From Rhodococcoides trifolii (GTDB lineage: Bacteria; Actinomycetota; Actinomycetes; Mycobacteriales; Mycobacteriaceae), in contig NZ_BMCU01000001.1 of assembly GCF_014635345.1 (NCBI RefSeq), positions 496,001-560,000 of the forward strand: a stretch of 64,000 bases of DNA. The letters run 5' to 3'. The position numbers and the translations under genes were made by a program. The notes under the pieces are model-generated. The model worked only from the letters and a program-made list of their open reading frames with translations, had not been told where the DNA came from and searched no databases. Position 1 is the first letter of the stretch. Each line of letters begins with the position of its first letter. This document shows, one piece after another, positions 8,218 through 17,390 of this stretch.

Positions 8218-8616
8218 ATGGCTGACGATCCGGACCGCGCACACGCATCGAGCTCGACGCCGATTCTCGCGGCGTTGGTGATCGCCGTTCTGCTGATCGT
8301 CGGCGTGGTCCTCGTGTCGGTGTTTCGGCCGGCCGACCAGAACGTGTCCGAGAACGATCGGGTGGGGACGGCCGTGACTCGGTACGTCGACGCCCGCAAC
8401 GACGGGAACCTCGCCGACGTCCTGTGCTCGCCGACCGCGTCGCAACCGTTCTCCAGCGAGAACGGCGAGATGAAGCTGAAGACCATCGACGCCATCGCCG
8501 TGGACGGCGCCGTCGCGACCGCCGACATCACCGCCGAGTTCGGGGGCGAGGACATCGAAGGTCAGATGACGTTCACCAAGAGTGGGGACGACTGGAAAGT
8601 GTGCGATCCGGCGTGA
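8218..8616 (+). CDS. Membrane-anchored protein with an NTF2/DUF4878-like extracytoplasmic domain
   Basis: A 132-residue protein with a short cytoplasmic N-terminus, one transmembrane helix (about residues 14-38) and an extracytoplasmic domain of about 90 residues. That domain (TRYVDARNDGNLADVLCSP, then FGGEDIEGQMTF and DDWKVCD) looks like the cystatin/NTF2-like DUF4878 folds found on mycobacterial membrane proteins. Two cysteines, one in each half of that domain, could form a disulfide. The function is unknown. Its stop overlaps the next gene's GTG start, so the two are probably translationally coupled. Confidence 0.75.
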   Translation: MADDPDRAHASSSTPILAALVIAVLLIVGVVLVSVFRPADQNVSENDRVGTAVTRYVDARNDGNLADVLCSPTASQPFSSENGEMKLKTIDAIAVDGAVATADITAEFGGEDIEGQMTFTKSGDDWKVCDPA

Positions 8617-9248
8617 CCGGCAACCACTATCAGCATCTGATGTTCGGTTCTGCCGCCAAGGCCCGGCAGCGGGCGACGGGTAGCTACCAGGCCTACGGGT
8701 CGCACACCGAGCGTCCCGACACCGGACCGACGTCGCTGGACACCCGCGAGACGGCCATGATTCGGGCCGCCGACCAGTTCTACGTCGCCACGACAACCGA
8801 GACCGGATGGCCGTATGTGCAGTACCGCAGTGGCCCGGCAGGGTTTCTGCAGGTGATCGACAACTCGACGCTGGGCTTTGCCGACTTCGCCGGCAACAAC
8901 CAGTTCGTGACCGCGGCGAACCTGGACCAGGACGATCGACTGGCGATGATCCTGGTCGACTACCCACGCCGGCAGCGGCTGAAGTTGTACGGACGCGCAC
9001 GCGTCGTCGAGCGAGACGAGGACCCGGGTCTGCTCACGCGACTGATGGACCTCGGCACGCGGGTCGTTGCCTCGACCTCGGAGCGCAGCATCGTCGTCGA
9101 GGTCGAGGCATTCGACTGGAACTGCACTCGCAGCATCATCCCGAGGTACGACGACGCCTACGTGGCCGAGCTGTCCGCGCTCTATCGGCGCGAGGCCGAT
9201 CAGCTGCGCTCCCGGATCGCCGATCTGGAAGCGCAGCTCGGCGACTAA
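8613..9248 (+). CDS. Pyridoxamine 5'-phosphate oxidase-fold protein
   Basis: A 211-residue PNPOx-like split-barrel flavin-binding protein. The segment TETGWPYVQYRSGPAGFLQVID and the barrel strand LAMILVDYPRRQRLKLYGRARV are typical of this superfamily (FMN- or F420-dependent reductases and related proteins). The last 35 residues form a coiled-coil-like helix rich in Glu, Arg and Leu. I chose the GTG at 8613 because it overlaps the preceding TGA (GTGA). The exact cofactor and substrate cannot be read from the sequence. Confidence 0.82.
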   Translation: MTGNHYQHLMFGSAAKARQRATGSYQAYGSHTERPDTGPTSLDTRETAMIRAADQFYVATTTETGWPYVQYRSGPAGFLQVIDNSTLGFADFAGNNQFVTAANLDQDDRLAMILVDYPRRQRLKLYGRARVVERDEDPGLLTRLMDLGTRVVASTSERSIVVEVEAFDWNCTRSIIPRYDDAYVAELSALYRREADQLRSRIADLEAQLGD

Positions 9249-11077
9249 CTCTTCTCGTGCGCTCCGCCCTGCTCGGGCAACCGATCCAGTAGTTCGGTGC
9301 GTGTGTCGCTCCCGACGCCCGAGAACGGCACATCGTCCGCTGCCTCGTGCTTACCGGAATCGGACTCGGTGAAATCGTCCGCCGCAACCACACCGGCTTG
9401 GAGACGCTTCTCCTCTGCACTCTGAGCGGCGATTCCGCTCTGTGTGCGCAGCGGTACCTCCTTGTAGAAGAGGTTGATGACGAAGGCGAGCAGCAGCAGG
9501 AAGCCGGCTGCGACGAACACCGAATCCATCGCGTTGGAGAAGCCGATCTGGAACGGTGCGGCCAGCTCGGCGGGCAGCTTCTGGATGAACGACGTGTCGT
9601 CGAGAACGCCGCCGGCTGCCTCGCCGCCGCCACTGGCCAGTCCCCGAGCAAGTCCGGACACGGTCGGATCCGAACTCGACGCAGCCGATTGCACGGCGGA
9701 GACGAAGTTCGAGTCACCAGCTGCGCTGCGCAACGCGTCGCCGATGGTGTCGGTGACGCGGGAGAACAGCAGCGACAGGAAGACGGCGACGCCGATGGTG
9801 CCACCGATCTGACGGAAGAACGTGGCCGACGAGGTCGAAACGCCCATGTCTTGCGGCGGTAGCGCGTTCTGAATGGCCATGGTGAGCGGCTGCATCACGT
9901 TGCCCAGACCGAAGCCGAAGCCGAACATCACGATCATGATCAGCCACAGTGCGGTGTCGTAGTGGATGAACGAGAACAGGAACATGCACAGCGTCATCAG
10001 TGTGGTGCCGATGATCGGGTAGAGGCGGTAATGCCCTGTGCGCGAGATCAATTGGCCCGAGAAGATGGACGCGGCCATGATGCCGAGGACGAGGGGAAGC
10101 ATCTGGAAGCCGGCGAGGGTCGGCGACGATCCCTTGACCACCTGCAAATATTGCGGGAGCAGCGTGATGCCACCGAACATCGCGGCGCCGGTGATCACGG
10201 ACAGCAGCAGCCCGATGCTGAAGGTGGAGTTCTTGAAGAAGCGCATGGGGATCAGCGCGTCGGTCTTCATGCGCAGTTCCACGAGGATGAAGCCGACGAC
10301 ACCGAGAACGCCGATGACGTAGCAGGCGATGGACCCCGTCGAGCTCCAGCCCCAGGTGCGACCCTGCTCGGCGACGATGAGCAGCGGAACCAGGCCGATG
10401 GCGAGCATCGCGGCGCCGCCCCAGTCGACGACGGCGCTGCCGTGGCGACGCGGGAGATTCAGCACGCGCCAGACGACGAACAACGCGATGATGCCGATCG
10501 GGACGTTGACGAAGAAGACCCAGCGCCACCCGGTGATGCCCAGGATGCTGTCCTGGCCCGAGAGCAGGCCACCGACGACGGGACCGAGGACGCTCGACGT
10601 GCCGAACACGGCGAGGAAGTAGCCCTGGTACTTGGCGCGTTCGCGCGGCGGAACGATGTCACCGACGATCGTGAGGGCCAGCGAGAACAGGCCGCCGGCA
10701 CCGAGTCCTTGGAATGCGCGGAATGCGGCGAGTTCGTACATCGACGTCGCGAATCCGCACAACACCGAGCCGATCACGAAGATCGTGATGGCCGTCAGAA
10801 AGAATTGCTTGCGGCCGTAGATATCGGACAATTTGCCGTACAGGGGCGTCGAGATCGTGGCGGTGATGAGGTACGCGGTGGTGACCCACGCCTGAATCGA
10901 GAACCCGTTCAGGTCATCGGCAATGGTCCTGATGGACGTCGACACGATTGTCTGGTCGAGTGCCGCAAGAAACATTCCCAGCATCAATCCGGACAAAATG
11001 GTCAGAATTTGCTTGTGCGTGAATTCGCCGGGGTTCGATTCACCAACGGACGCAGAAGTCGTGTCGGTATTGCTCAT
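9245..11077 (-). CDS. DHA2-family MFS multidrug exporter (14 helices)
   Basis: A 610-residue proton-driven exporter of the EmrB/QacA type. The first helix carries LAALDQTIVSTSIRTIADDL, motif A appears as GKLSDIYGRKQFF, and motif C as GPVVGGLL. The segment count is consistent with 14 helices. There is a long loop around residues 430-490 and a hydrophilic C-terminal tail of about 80 residues. GAAGGAAC sits upstream of the ATG. The stop overlaps the convergent PNPOx-like gene by four bases. No TetR regulator lies next to it; the nearest neighbour on the other side is the divergent rhodanese gene. Confidence 0.9.
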   Translation of the reverse strand: MSNTDTTSASVGESNPGEFTHKQILTILSGLMLGMFLAALDQTIVSTSIRTIADDLNGFSIQAWVTTAYLITATISTPLYGKLSDIYGRKQFFLTAITIFVIGSVLCGFATSMYELAAFRAFQGLGAGGLFSLALTIVGDIVPPRERAKYQGYFLAVFGTSSVLGPVVGGLLSGQDSILGITGWRWVFFVNVPIGIIALFVVWRVLNLPRRHGSAVVDWGGAAMLAIGLVPLLIVAEQGRTWGWSSTGSIACYVIGVLGVVGFILVELRMKTDALIPMRFFKNSTFSIGLLLSVITGAAMFGGITLLPQYLQVVKGSSPTLAGFQMLPLVLGIMAASIFSGQLISRTGHYRLYPIIGTTLMTLCMFLFSFIHYDTALWLIMIVMFGFGFGLGNVMQPLTMAIQNALPPQDMGVSTSSATFFRQIGGTIGVAVFLSLLFSRVTDTIGDALRSAAGDSNFVSAVQSAASSSDPTVSGLARGLASGGGEAAGGVLDDTSFIQKLPAELAAPFQIGFSNAMDSVFVAAGFLLLLAFVINLFYKEVPLRTQSGIAAQSAEEKRLQAGVVAADDFTESDSGKHEAADDVPFSGVGSDTRTELLDRLPEQGGAHEKS

Positions 11078-11240
11078 GGGTGGTGTTCCTTCGAAAGGTG
11101 CTGTTTCAACGACGGTGCATACGGCTGAGAAGCCCGGTACTTTCCCGGTCGAATTACATCGTGCTCCTTCTTGCGCGGTCCTGCAAAAAGTTATGCGGAC
11201 GGGCCGACGGTCGACGGCAGGGCTGTGGGAAACTTCGAGG

Positions 11241-11651
11241 GTGACCTACGCAGGAGATATCACGCCCCAGCAGGCCTGGGAGTTGCTTTCGCAGGACTCC
11301 GACGCCGTTCTCGTGGACGTTCGTACCGACGCCGAGTGGAAATTCGTCGGCGTTCCCGACATCAGCTCCCTCGACAAGCCCACTGCCTTCGTCGAGTGGG
11401 TCGACGTGAACGGTGCCCGCAACGAGCACTTCGTCGACCAACTCCGAGAGCAGGGCGTCGACGGTGAGCGTCCGGTGGTCTTCCTGTGTCGTTCCGGCCA
11501 GCGCTCCATCGGTGCCGCGGAGGCAGCGACTGCTGCCGGGATCGGGCCGTCCTACAACGTGCTCGACGGTTTCGAAGGTGCGACGGACGAGAACGGGCAC
11601 CGGGGGATCGTCGGCTGGCGCGCCCTCGGACTTCCGTGGAGGCAGCAGTGA
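11241..11651 (+). CDS. Rhodanese-like sulfurtransferase
   Basis: A 136-residue single-domain rhodanese. The catalytic cysteine is Cys83 in the loop CRSGQRS, which cradles the persulfide. LVDVRTDAEW is the usual N-terminal CH2A-like block. GTG at 11241, preceded by a weak purine-rich CGAGG, gives a protein that begins just ahead of the fold. It overlaps metZ by four bases (GTGA). The same gene pair occurs in mycobacteria (Rv0390-Rv0391), which suggests it hands sulfane sulfur to, or protects, the homocysteine-forming step. Confidence 0.88.
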   Translation: MTYAGDITPQQAWELLSQDSDAVLVDVRTDAEWKFVGVPDISSLDKPTAFVEWVDVNGARNEHFVDQLREQGVDGERPVVFLCRSGQRSIGAAEAATAAGIGPSYNVLDGFEGATDENGHRGIVGWRALGLPWRQQ

Positions 11652-12871
11652 CCGACGCTCGCCCTCGGGGCGGAGCGTTCGACAAGCCGCTTCCCGACGG
11701 CGTCGGCCCCGCAACGCTGGGCGTCCGCGGCGGCATGAACCGGTCGGGGTTCGAGGAGAACTCGGAAGCGATCTACATGACGTCGGGATACGTCTACGAG
11801 AACGCGGCGTCGGCCGAGGCTGCGTTCACCGGCGACGTCGACCATTACGTCTACTCCCGCTACGGCAACCCGACCGTCGGCATCTTCGAAGAGCGCATGC
11901 GTCTGCTCGAAGGCGCCGAGGCGTGCTTCGGAACCTCCAGCGGAATGTCGGCGGTGTTCACCGCACTCGGCGCGCTGCTGAAGGCCGGCGATCGACTCGT
12001 CGCGGCCCGGTCCCTGTTCGGCTCGTGCTTCGTGGTGTGCAACGAAATCCTGCCGCGGTGGGGTGTCGAGACCGTCTTCGTCGACGGAGACGACAACGAT
12101 CAGTGGGCGGAGGCGCTGAAGGTACCGACCACCGCGGTGTTCTTCGAGACGCCCTCCAACCCGATGCAGGCCCTCGTCGACGTCCGGGCGGTCTCCGACA
12201 TGGCACACGCGACGGGCGCAAAAGTGGTGCTGGACAACGTGTTCGCCACCCCGTTGCTGCAGCGCAGTCTCGACCTGGGTGCGGACATCGTGGTGTATTC
12301 CGGCACCAAGCACATCGACGGCCAGGGCCGCGTGCTCGGCGGCGCGATTCTCGGACCGAAGGACTACATCGACGGTCCGGTGCAGACGCTCATGCGGCAT
12401 ACCGGCCCGGCGCTCAGTCCGTTCAATGCGTGGGTCCTGCTCAAGGGGCTCGAGACCATGCCGGTTCGGGTGCGCGCCATGACATCGTCGGCGCTGGCGG
12501 TGGCGGAGTTCCTGGAGCAGCAGGACGGCGTCCGCTGGGTTCGCTACCCGTTCCTGCCGTCGCATCCGCAGTACGAGTTGGCTACGAGTCAGATGAAGGG
12601 CGGCGGCACCGTCGTGACGTTCGAACTCGAGGGCGGCAAGGCTCGCGCGTTCGAGTTCCTCGACGGACTCCGCGTCATCGACATCTCCAACAACCTGGGC
12701 GACGCGAAGTCGATGGTGACCCACCCGGCCACCACGACCCACCGCGCCATGGGGCCGGAAGGCCGTGCAGCAGTGGGCATCACCGATGGCGTCGTGCGGA
12801 TATCCGTGGGACTGGAGGATGTCGAGGACTTGATCGCGGATATCGGCGGTGCGCTACGCGCTCGGGCGTGA
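11648..12871 (+). CDS. metZ: O-succinylhomoserine sulfhydrylase
   Basis: A 407-residue PLP enzyme of the Cys/Met metabolism family that makes homocysteine from O-succinylhomoserine and sulfide. The PLP lysine is Lys221 in YSGTKHIDGQGR; the phosphate-binding loop GTSSGMSAV and the YSRYGNPTV segment are intact. GGAGG in the end of the rhodanese gene precedes the GTG start. The stop codon lies inside the inverted repeat that appears to terminate both this gene and the convergent entC. Confidence 0.93.
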   Translation: MTDARPRGGAFDKPLPDGVGPATLGVRGGMNRSGFEENSEAIYMTSGYVYENAASAEAAFTGDVDHYVYSRYGNPTVGIFEERMRLLEGAEACFGTSSGMSAVFTALGALLKAGDRLVAARSLFGSCFVVCNEILPRWGVETVFVDGDDNDQWAEALKVPTTAVFFETPSNPMQALVDVRAVSDMAHATGAKVVLDNVFATPLLQRSLDLGADIVVYSGTKHIDGQGRVLGGAILGPKDYIDGPVQTLMRHTGPALSPFNAWVLLKGLETMPVRVRAMTSSALAVAEFLEQQDGVRWVRYPFLPSHPQYELATSQMKGGGTVVTFELEGGKARAFEFLDGLRVIDISNNLGDAKSMVTHPATTTHRAMGPEGRAAVGITDGVVRISVGLEDVEDLIADIGGALRARA

Positions 12872-12899
12872 AAAAGAGTCCTCTGGCACGCTTTTTCAC
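12868..12899. terminator. Bidirectional terminator-like hairpin shared by metZ and entC
   Basis: A perfect 9-bp inverted repeat, GTGAAAAAG (12868-12876) and CTTTTTCAC (12891-12899), with a 14-base loop. The arms contain both stop codons: metZ TGA at 12869-12871 and the entC TGA complement at 12896-12898. The T-run in either direction makes it a plausible terminator for both convergent genes. Confidence 0.6.
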
Positions 12900-13981
12900 A
12901 CCCGTGTGCGAAGCGCACTGAGGATCGTCCCGAACTTCGCCGTCGTCTCTTCGAGCTCTGCGTCGGCGTCGGAGTCGGCCACGATCCCGCCGCCCGCGGT
13001 GGCAGTGCCACTGAGCCCGTCGAGGGCGAGGTCGATGCAGCGAATGGCGACCATCCACTCGCCGTCACCGGATGCGTCGCACCAGCCGACCATTCCGGCG
13101 TAGAAACCTCGGCTGCGGCCGTCTTCGAGACGCTGAATGGTCTGCAGCGCAAGCGCGGTGGGGGTTCCGGCCACGGCCGGCGTCGGATGCAACGCGAGCG
13201 CGAGATCGAGGGCGGTCGTCGCCGGATCCGTCAGCGTTGCCGTGATCGGTGTCGCTAGGTGCCACACCGCGGGCGTGCTGGTCAGCGTCGGCTCGTCCGG
13301 CACGGAGATGTCGCTGCACAGTGGGGCCAAGGCATCCGAAATGGCGTCCACGACGAACCTGTGCTCGGACAGGTTCTTCGCGCTCGACAACAATGCCACC
13401 CCAGCCGCCGCATCGGCGACCGGATCCGCCAGGCGTGCAGCAGTTCCCGCGAACGGTCGGCACACCACCTCGGTGCCCGTACGCCGGATCAGCAGCTCGG
13501 GACTGGCGCCCACGAGATGGCGGCCGTAATACTGACCACGCGCTGCGGTGAGGTCGACGCAGAAGCCGTTGTGCATCGGGTTGGACTCGATCAGCTTCGC
13601 CGCCAACGCAACTGGGTCCATCGGAGAATCGAACACCAGCGTCAGCGACCGGGCGAGTACCACCTTGCGCAACGCCGAATTCGGGTGGTTCAGGATCGCG
13701 AGCGCTCGGCGCACGCGCGCAACATGATTCGCGGGGGGAGGGTTCTGGGACGCGACGACGGCGCCCGGAAGCACCGACGGTTCACCGGTCCACGACGTCT
13801 CCGACCGTGTCACGGACTCCGGCTCCACCAACGCGCACAGGGTGTCGGTGTCGAACCCGATGGCGCCCACCACCATTGCCCCGTCGGCCAACGCTTCGCG
13901 GGCGTCGTCGATGTGATCGAAGGACTGCCGGACACCTGTCGCGTCGATGCTGCGATCAGGCCGTGAGTAGACGAACCTCAT
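12896..13981 (-). CDS. entC: Isochorismate synthase
   Basis: A 361-residue chorismate-binding enzyme that converts chorismate to isochorismate, the entry to menaquinone or siderophore synthesis. Conserved blocks are KVVLARSL, GASPELLI, PFAGTAAR, LSSAKNLSEHRFVVDAI and the C-terminal AGGGIVADSDADAELEET with its Mg-binding acidic residues. Its start overlaps the stop of the HAD gene upstream (ATGA), so the two are translated together. No siderophore NRPS genes are nearby, so a menaquinone role is at least as likely. Confidence 0.9.
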   Translation of the reverse strand: MRFVYSRPDRSIDATGVRQSFDHIDDAREALADGAMVVGAIGFDTDTLCALVEPESVTRSETSWTGEPSVLPGAVVASQNPPPANHVARVRRALAILNHPNSALRKVVLARSLTLVFDSPMDPVALAAKLIESNPMHNGFCVDLTAARGQYYGRHLVGASPELLIRRTGTEVVCRPFAGTAARLADPVADAAAGVALLSSAKNLSEHRFVVDAISDALAPLCSDISVPDEPTLTSTPAVWHLATPITATLTDPATTALDLALALHPTPAVAGTPTALALQTIQRLEDGRSRGFYAGMVGWCDASGDGEWMVAIRCIDLALDGLSGTATAGGGIVADSDADAELEETTAKFGTILSALRTRV

Positions 13982-14766
13982 CCGAAGGGCGACGCTGTCT
14001 TGCCGACCAGATCGGCCACGGAATTGATCACCTTCGTCGGGCGATACGGGAACTGCTCCATGCTGGCCACCGTCGAGATGCCGGTCAGCACCAGGATCGT
14101 CTGCAACCCTGCTTCGAGGCCGGAGACGATGTCGGTGTCCATCCGGTCCCCGATCATCAGCGTGCTCTCCGAATGGGCGCCGATGGCGCGCAGGGCCGAG
14201 CGCATCATCAGCGCGTTCGGCTTGCCGACGTAGTACGGCTCCTTGCCGGTCGCGCGAGTGATGAGCGCGGCGACGGATCCGGTGGCGGGCAGCGACCCGT
14301 CGCGGGACGGTCCGGTGGCGTCGGGGTTGGTGGCGATGAAGCGCGCGCCCTTCTCGACGAGCCGAATGGCGGTGGTGATGGCCTCGAACGAGTACGTCCG
14401 CGTCTCGCCGAGCACGACGTAGTCGGGTTCGATGTCGGTGATGATGTAGCCGATGTCGTGCAGCGCAGTCGTCAGGCCGGATTCGCCGACCACGTACGCG
14501 GTGCCGTTCGGCCGCTGGTTCGCCAGGAACGTCGCGGTGGCCAACGCCGAGGTCCAGATCGATTCTTCGGGAATCTCCAGGCCGGTACGTCGCAGGCGCG
14601 CCTGCAGGTCACGCCGCGTGCGGATCGAGTTGTTCGTCAGCACGACGAACTTGGTGTCCGACTCCTGGAGTTCGGTGAGGAACTCGTCGGCGCCGGGGAT
14701 CAGGTGGTCCTCGTGCACCAGAACGCCGTCCATGTCCATCAAATAGGTCCAACCGATATTGCTCAC
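13978..14766 (-). CDS. HAD-IIA family phosphatase (NagD-like)
   Basis: A 262-residue HAD hydrolase. Motif I is DMDGVL (residues 11-16), motif II LTNNS, motif III Lys in VGKPNALMM, and motif IV GDRMDTDI. The cap falls between motifs II and III, typical of the NagD/p-nitrophenylphosphatase class. The GTG start at 14766 has a GGTGGA just upstream and places motif I close to the N-terminus as in relatives; longer versions only add non-homologous residues. It is coupled to entC. The phosphate substrate is not known. Confidence 0.88.
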   Translation of the reverse strand: MSNIGWTYLMDMDGVLVHEDHLIPGADEFLTELQESDTKFVVLTNNSIRTRRDLQARLRRTGLEIPEESIWTSALATATFLANQRPNGTAYVVGESGLTTALHDIGYIITDIEPDYVVLGETRTYSFEAITTAIRLVEKGARFIATNPDATGPSRDGSLPATGSVAALITRATGKEPYYVGKPNALMMRSALRAIGAHSESTLMIGDRMDTDIVSGLEAGLQTILVLTGISTVASMEQFPYRPTKVINSVADLVGKTASPFG

Positions 14767-14811
14767 TCCACCAGTCTCCCCCAGCAGCAGAACGGATGAA
14801 ACACTCGTGGC

Positions 14812-15615
14812 ATTACCGACACGAACCGGCCCGTCGGCCACGACGAGGCCATCCTGCTCCCGAGCGAGGCCGCTCGACGTATCGACGTCGTCCGACGGGC
14901 TCCCGCTCCTGAACTGCGTCCGTGGGTCGATTACTACTGGCGCGTCCGGTGGGAGGGGATCGAGCCGCACGAGCAGCCCGTCATTCCGCAGTCGCGTATC
15001 CACCTCGCGGCCGAGGAGGGACGGCTGCTGGTCCACGGCATCAACCGTCGTACGTTCACCCGGACGCTCACTGGAACGGGACACGTGATCGGAGCGTCGT
15101 TCCGGCCGGGGTGCTTCCGCCCGTTCCTGCGCCAGAGCGTCCGCACGCTGACCGATCGGGTGGTCCCCGCCGGCGACGTCGTGGGAGTCGACGACGTCGA
15201 GACGGCCGAGTGGCTTCTCGACCCCTCGCGTTCGGACGAACAGCTTGTCGACGGAATGAACCGGTGGCTGAGTTCCGCCCAGCCCGCGGACGACCGAGTG
15301 GCGTTCGAACTCGCCGATCTCGTCTCCCGTGTCGAGGCGGACCGGACCGTTGTTCGCGCGGAGCAACTGGCGGCGATCGCAGGCGTGAGCCTGCGCACGT
15401 TGCAGCGACGATTCGACGACTACGTCGGCATCGGACCGAAATGGGTGATCCAGCGGTGCCGCATGCTCGACGTCGCCGCGGCGGTGCACAGCGGCCAACC
15501 GGTCGACTTCGCATCTCTCGCAACCGAACTGGGATTCAGCGATCAGCCGCATCTGACGCGGGCGTGGACCGCGTTGGTCGGGAGTCCGCCGGCGACGTAT
15601 CGGAACCGTGCCTGA
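14812..15615 (+). CDS. AraC-family regulator with an uncertain, possibly non-canonical start
   Basis: An AraC-type transcription factor. The C-terminal domain has two helix-turn-helix units (LAAIAGVSLRTLQRRF and SLATELGFSDQPHLTRAW). The N-terminal domain has the APELRPWVDYYWRVRW and ASFRPGCFRPF segments seen in AraC proteins with a DUF6597-like sensor. The homologous frame opens after a stop at 14797-14799, yet the first ATG, GTG or TTG in frame is the GTG at 15085, deep inside the sensor domain. An ATT at 14812 (giving MTDTNRPVGHDE) is the best-placed candidate; a CTG at 14854 is another. It diverges from the HAD-entC pair. Confidence 0.72.
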   Translation: MTDTNRPVGHDEAILLPSEAARRIDVVRRAPAPELRPWVDYYWRVRWEGIEPHEQPVIPQSRIHLAAEEGRLLVHGINRRTFTRTLTGTGHVIGASFRPGCFRPFLRQSVRTLTDRVVPAGDVVGVDDVETAEWLLDPSRSDEQLVDGMNRWLSSAQPADDRVAFELADLVSRVEADRTVVRAEQLAAIAGVSLRTLQRRFDDYVGIGPKWVIQRCRMLDVAAAVHSGQPVDFASLATELGFSDQPHLTRAWTALVGSPPATYRNRA

Positions 15616-15654
15616 CGGTTGGTTCGATCGGGCGGCCATGGGGCACCCACCGCC

Positions 15655-16980
15655 ATGACCGAATTGAAGACACCGGAAGAGGCGACCCCTCTCAAACGGG
15701 CTATCAGCGCGAAGATGCTGTTCGTCTTCATCCTCGGCGACGTACTCGGCGCGGGTATCTACGCGCTGGTCGGCGAGATTGCCGGTGAGGTCGGCGGCGC
15801 CGTGTGGGTCCCCCTCGCCGTGGCCCTCCTGATGGCCATGCTGACTGCCGCGTCCTACGCGGAGCTCGTCACCAAGTACCCGCGTGCGGGCGGCGCCGCG
15901 GTGTTTGCTCGGCGCGCGTACAAGAGCCCGATCGTCTCGTTCATGGTGGGCTTCTCGATGCTCGCGGCCGGTGTGACCAGCGCGGGTGGCCTGGCTCTGG
16001 CGTTCTCCGGTGACTACCTGCAGGTGTTCGTCGACGTGCCGGCGGTGCCCGCTGCGCTGATCTTCTTGCTGGTCGTGGCGCTGCTGAACGCCCGCGGAAT
16101 CACCGAGTCCCTACGGGCGAACCTGGTGATGACCGTCGTCGAAGTGTCCGGCCTGGTGCTCGTCATCGCACTCGCCGGGTTGGTGCTGAGCCGCGGCGAC
16201 GGAACCCCGTCCCGAGTGCTGGAGTTCGACGACTCCACCACCCCTGCACTGGCGGTTCTCGGTGCAGCGCTTCTGGCGTTCTACTCGTTCGTCGGTTTCG
16301 AGACGTCCGCCAATATGGCCGAGGAAGTGCACGACGTCAGCCGCGTCTATCCCCGGGCGCTGTTCACCGCACTCGCGACGGCCGGTGTGGTCTACGTCCT
16401 GGTGGGTCTCGCCGTCACCACGGTCGTTCCCCCGGAGACGCTCGCGCAGTCGAGCGGTCCGCTGCTCGAAGTGGTGGCCGCTGCCGACGCGGGCATCCCG
16501 CCGTGGCTCTTCAGCCTCGTCGCACTCATCGCTGTCGCGAATGGGGCGCTGCTGACGATGATCATGGCGTCGCGTTTGACGTTCGGGATGGCCCGCGACG
16601 GATTGCTCCCGTCGGCACTGAGCAAGGTCCTGCCCGGCCGGCAAACGCCGTGGGTCGCGATCATCGCCACCACCGTTGTCGCCATGATCCTGTGCGCGAC
16701 GGGATCCGTGGCAGCACTCGCGGAAACCGTGGTCCTGCTGTTGCTCGTGGTTTTTGTCAGCACCAACATCGCGGTTCTGGTTCTGCGCCGGGACACGGTG
16801 GACCACGACCACTTCCGCGCGGCTACGATCCTGCCGGTCCTCGCGCTCGTCACGTGCGTGGTCCTCGCGACGCAGCAGTCCGCGGAGACGTGGCTACGGA
16901 CCGGGGTGCTGCTTGCTGTGGGTGTCAGCTTGCACTTCCTTCAGCGCGTAACAGCCGGAAGACGCAGTGCCGCAGCATGA
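15655..16980 (+). CDS. APC-family amino-acid permease
   Basis: A 441-residue permease with about 12 transmembrane helices. The first helix contains GDVLGAGIYALVGEIAGEVG, the substrate-binding unwound helix of APC transporters, and helix 6 contains FYSFVGFETSANMAEE, also characteristic. The ATG at 15655 was chosen over an in-frame start 36 bases upstream because MTELKTPEE begins just ahead of the usual cytoplasmic leader. Substrate specificity cannot be assigned. It follows the AraC gene by 39 bases on the same strand. Confidence 0.88.
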   Translation: MTELKTPEEATPLKRAISAKMLFVFILGDVLGAGIYALVGEIAGEVGGAVWVPLAVALLMAMLTAASYAELVTKYPRAGGAAVFARRAYKSPIVSFMVGFSMLAAGVTSAGGLALAFSGDYLQVFVDVPAVPAALIFLLVVALLNARGITESLRANLVMTVVEVSGLVLVIALAGLVLSRGDGTPSRVLEFDDSTTPALAVLGAALLAFYSFVGFETSANMAEEVHDVSRVYPRALFTALATAGVVYVLVGLAVTTVVPPETLAQSSGPLLEVVAAADAGIPPWLFSLVALIAVANGALLTMIMASRLTFGMARDGLLPSALSKVLPGRQTPWVAIIATTVVAMILCATGSVAALAETVVLLLLVVFVSTNIAVLVLRRDTVDHDHFRAATILPVLALVTCVVLATQQSAETWLRTGVLLAVGVSLHFLQRVTAGRRSAAA

Positions 16981-17005
16981 CGGGGTCCTGACAACCGTCG
17001 AACCG

Positions 17006-17308
17006 TCAGGCCGAGTGCGATTCGGTGCGCAGCGCCGACCACCGTTCGGTCGCGGTTGTGCCGCCCCACACGCCGTGCGGCTCACCGGCGTCGAGTGCGT
17101 GACGCAAGCAAGACGCGATAACCGGGCATGCTGCGCAGATCTCCTTGGCGGCATTCTCTCGGTCTCTTCGCCGATTTCCGCGTTCGCGTGTCGGCCCGAA
17201 GAACAATGTTGGGTCAGCGGATCTGCAGGCCCCGGACAGTCGCCAGTCCCACACGTCGGGACGGGCACTGGGAAGAACGACGTTTCGAGTCACTCGGCGC
17301 GAGGTCAT
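17006..17308 (-). CDS. WhiB-family iron-sulfur transcription factor
   Basis: A 100-residue Wbl protein. Four cluster ligands are present: Cys28, Cys58, Cys61 and Cys67 (C-X2-C-X5-C). They are followed by the Wbl-specific turn GVWGG (79-83) and a basic C-terminus for DNA contact. Wbl proteins bind a [4Fe-4S] cluster and region 4 of the primary sigma factor. The Asp/Arg-rich loop between the first Cys and the CAAC motif is typical. Which of WhiB1-7 it corresponds to cannot be settled by eye. Confidence 0.92.
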   Translation of the reverse strand: MTSRRVTRNVVLPSARPDVWDWRLSGACRSADPTLFFGPTRERGNRRRDRENAAKEICAACPVIASCLRHALDAGEPHGVWGGTTATERWSALRTESHSA

Positions 17309-17390
17309 GCCATTCAGCGTCGTCGAGTGAGATCAGGATGGGCAGAGTTCCGATCGCCCGGATTCGATCGATCGTCCGGCCGTGTCATCG

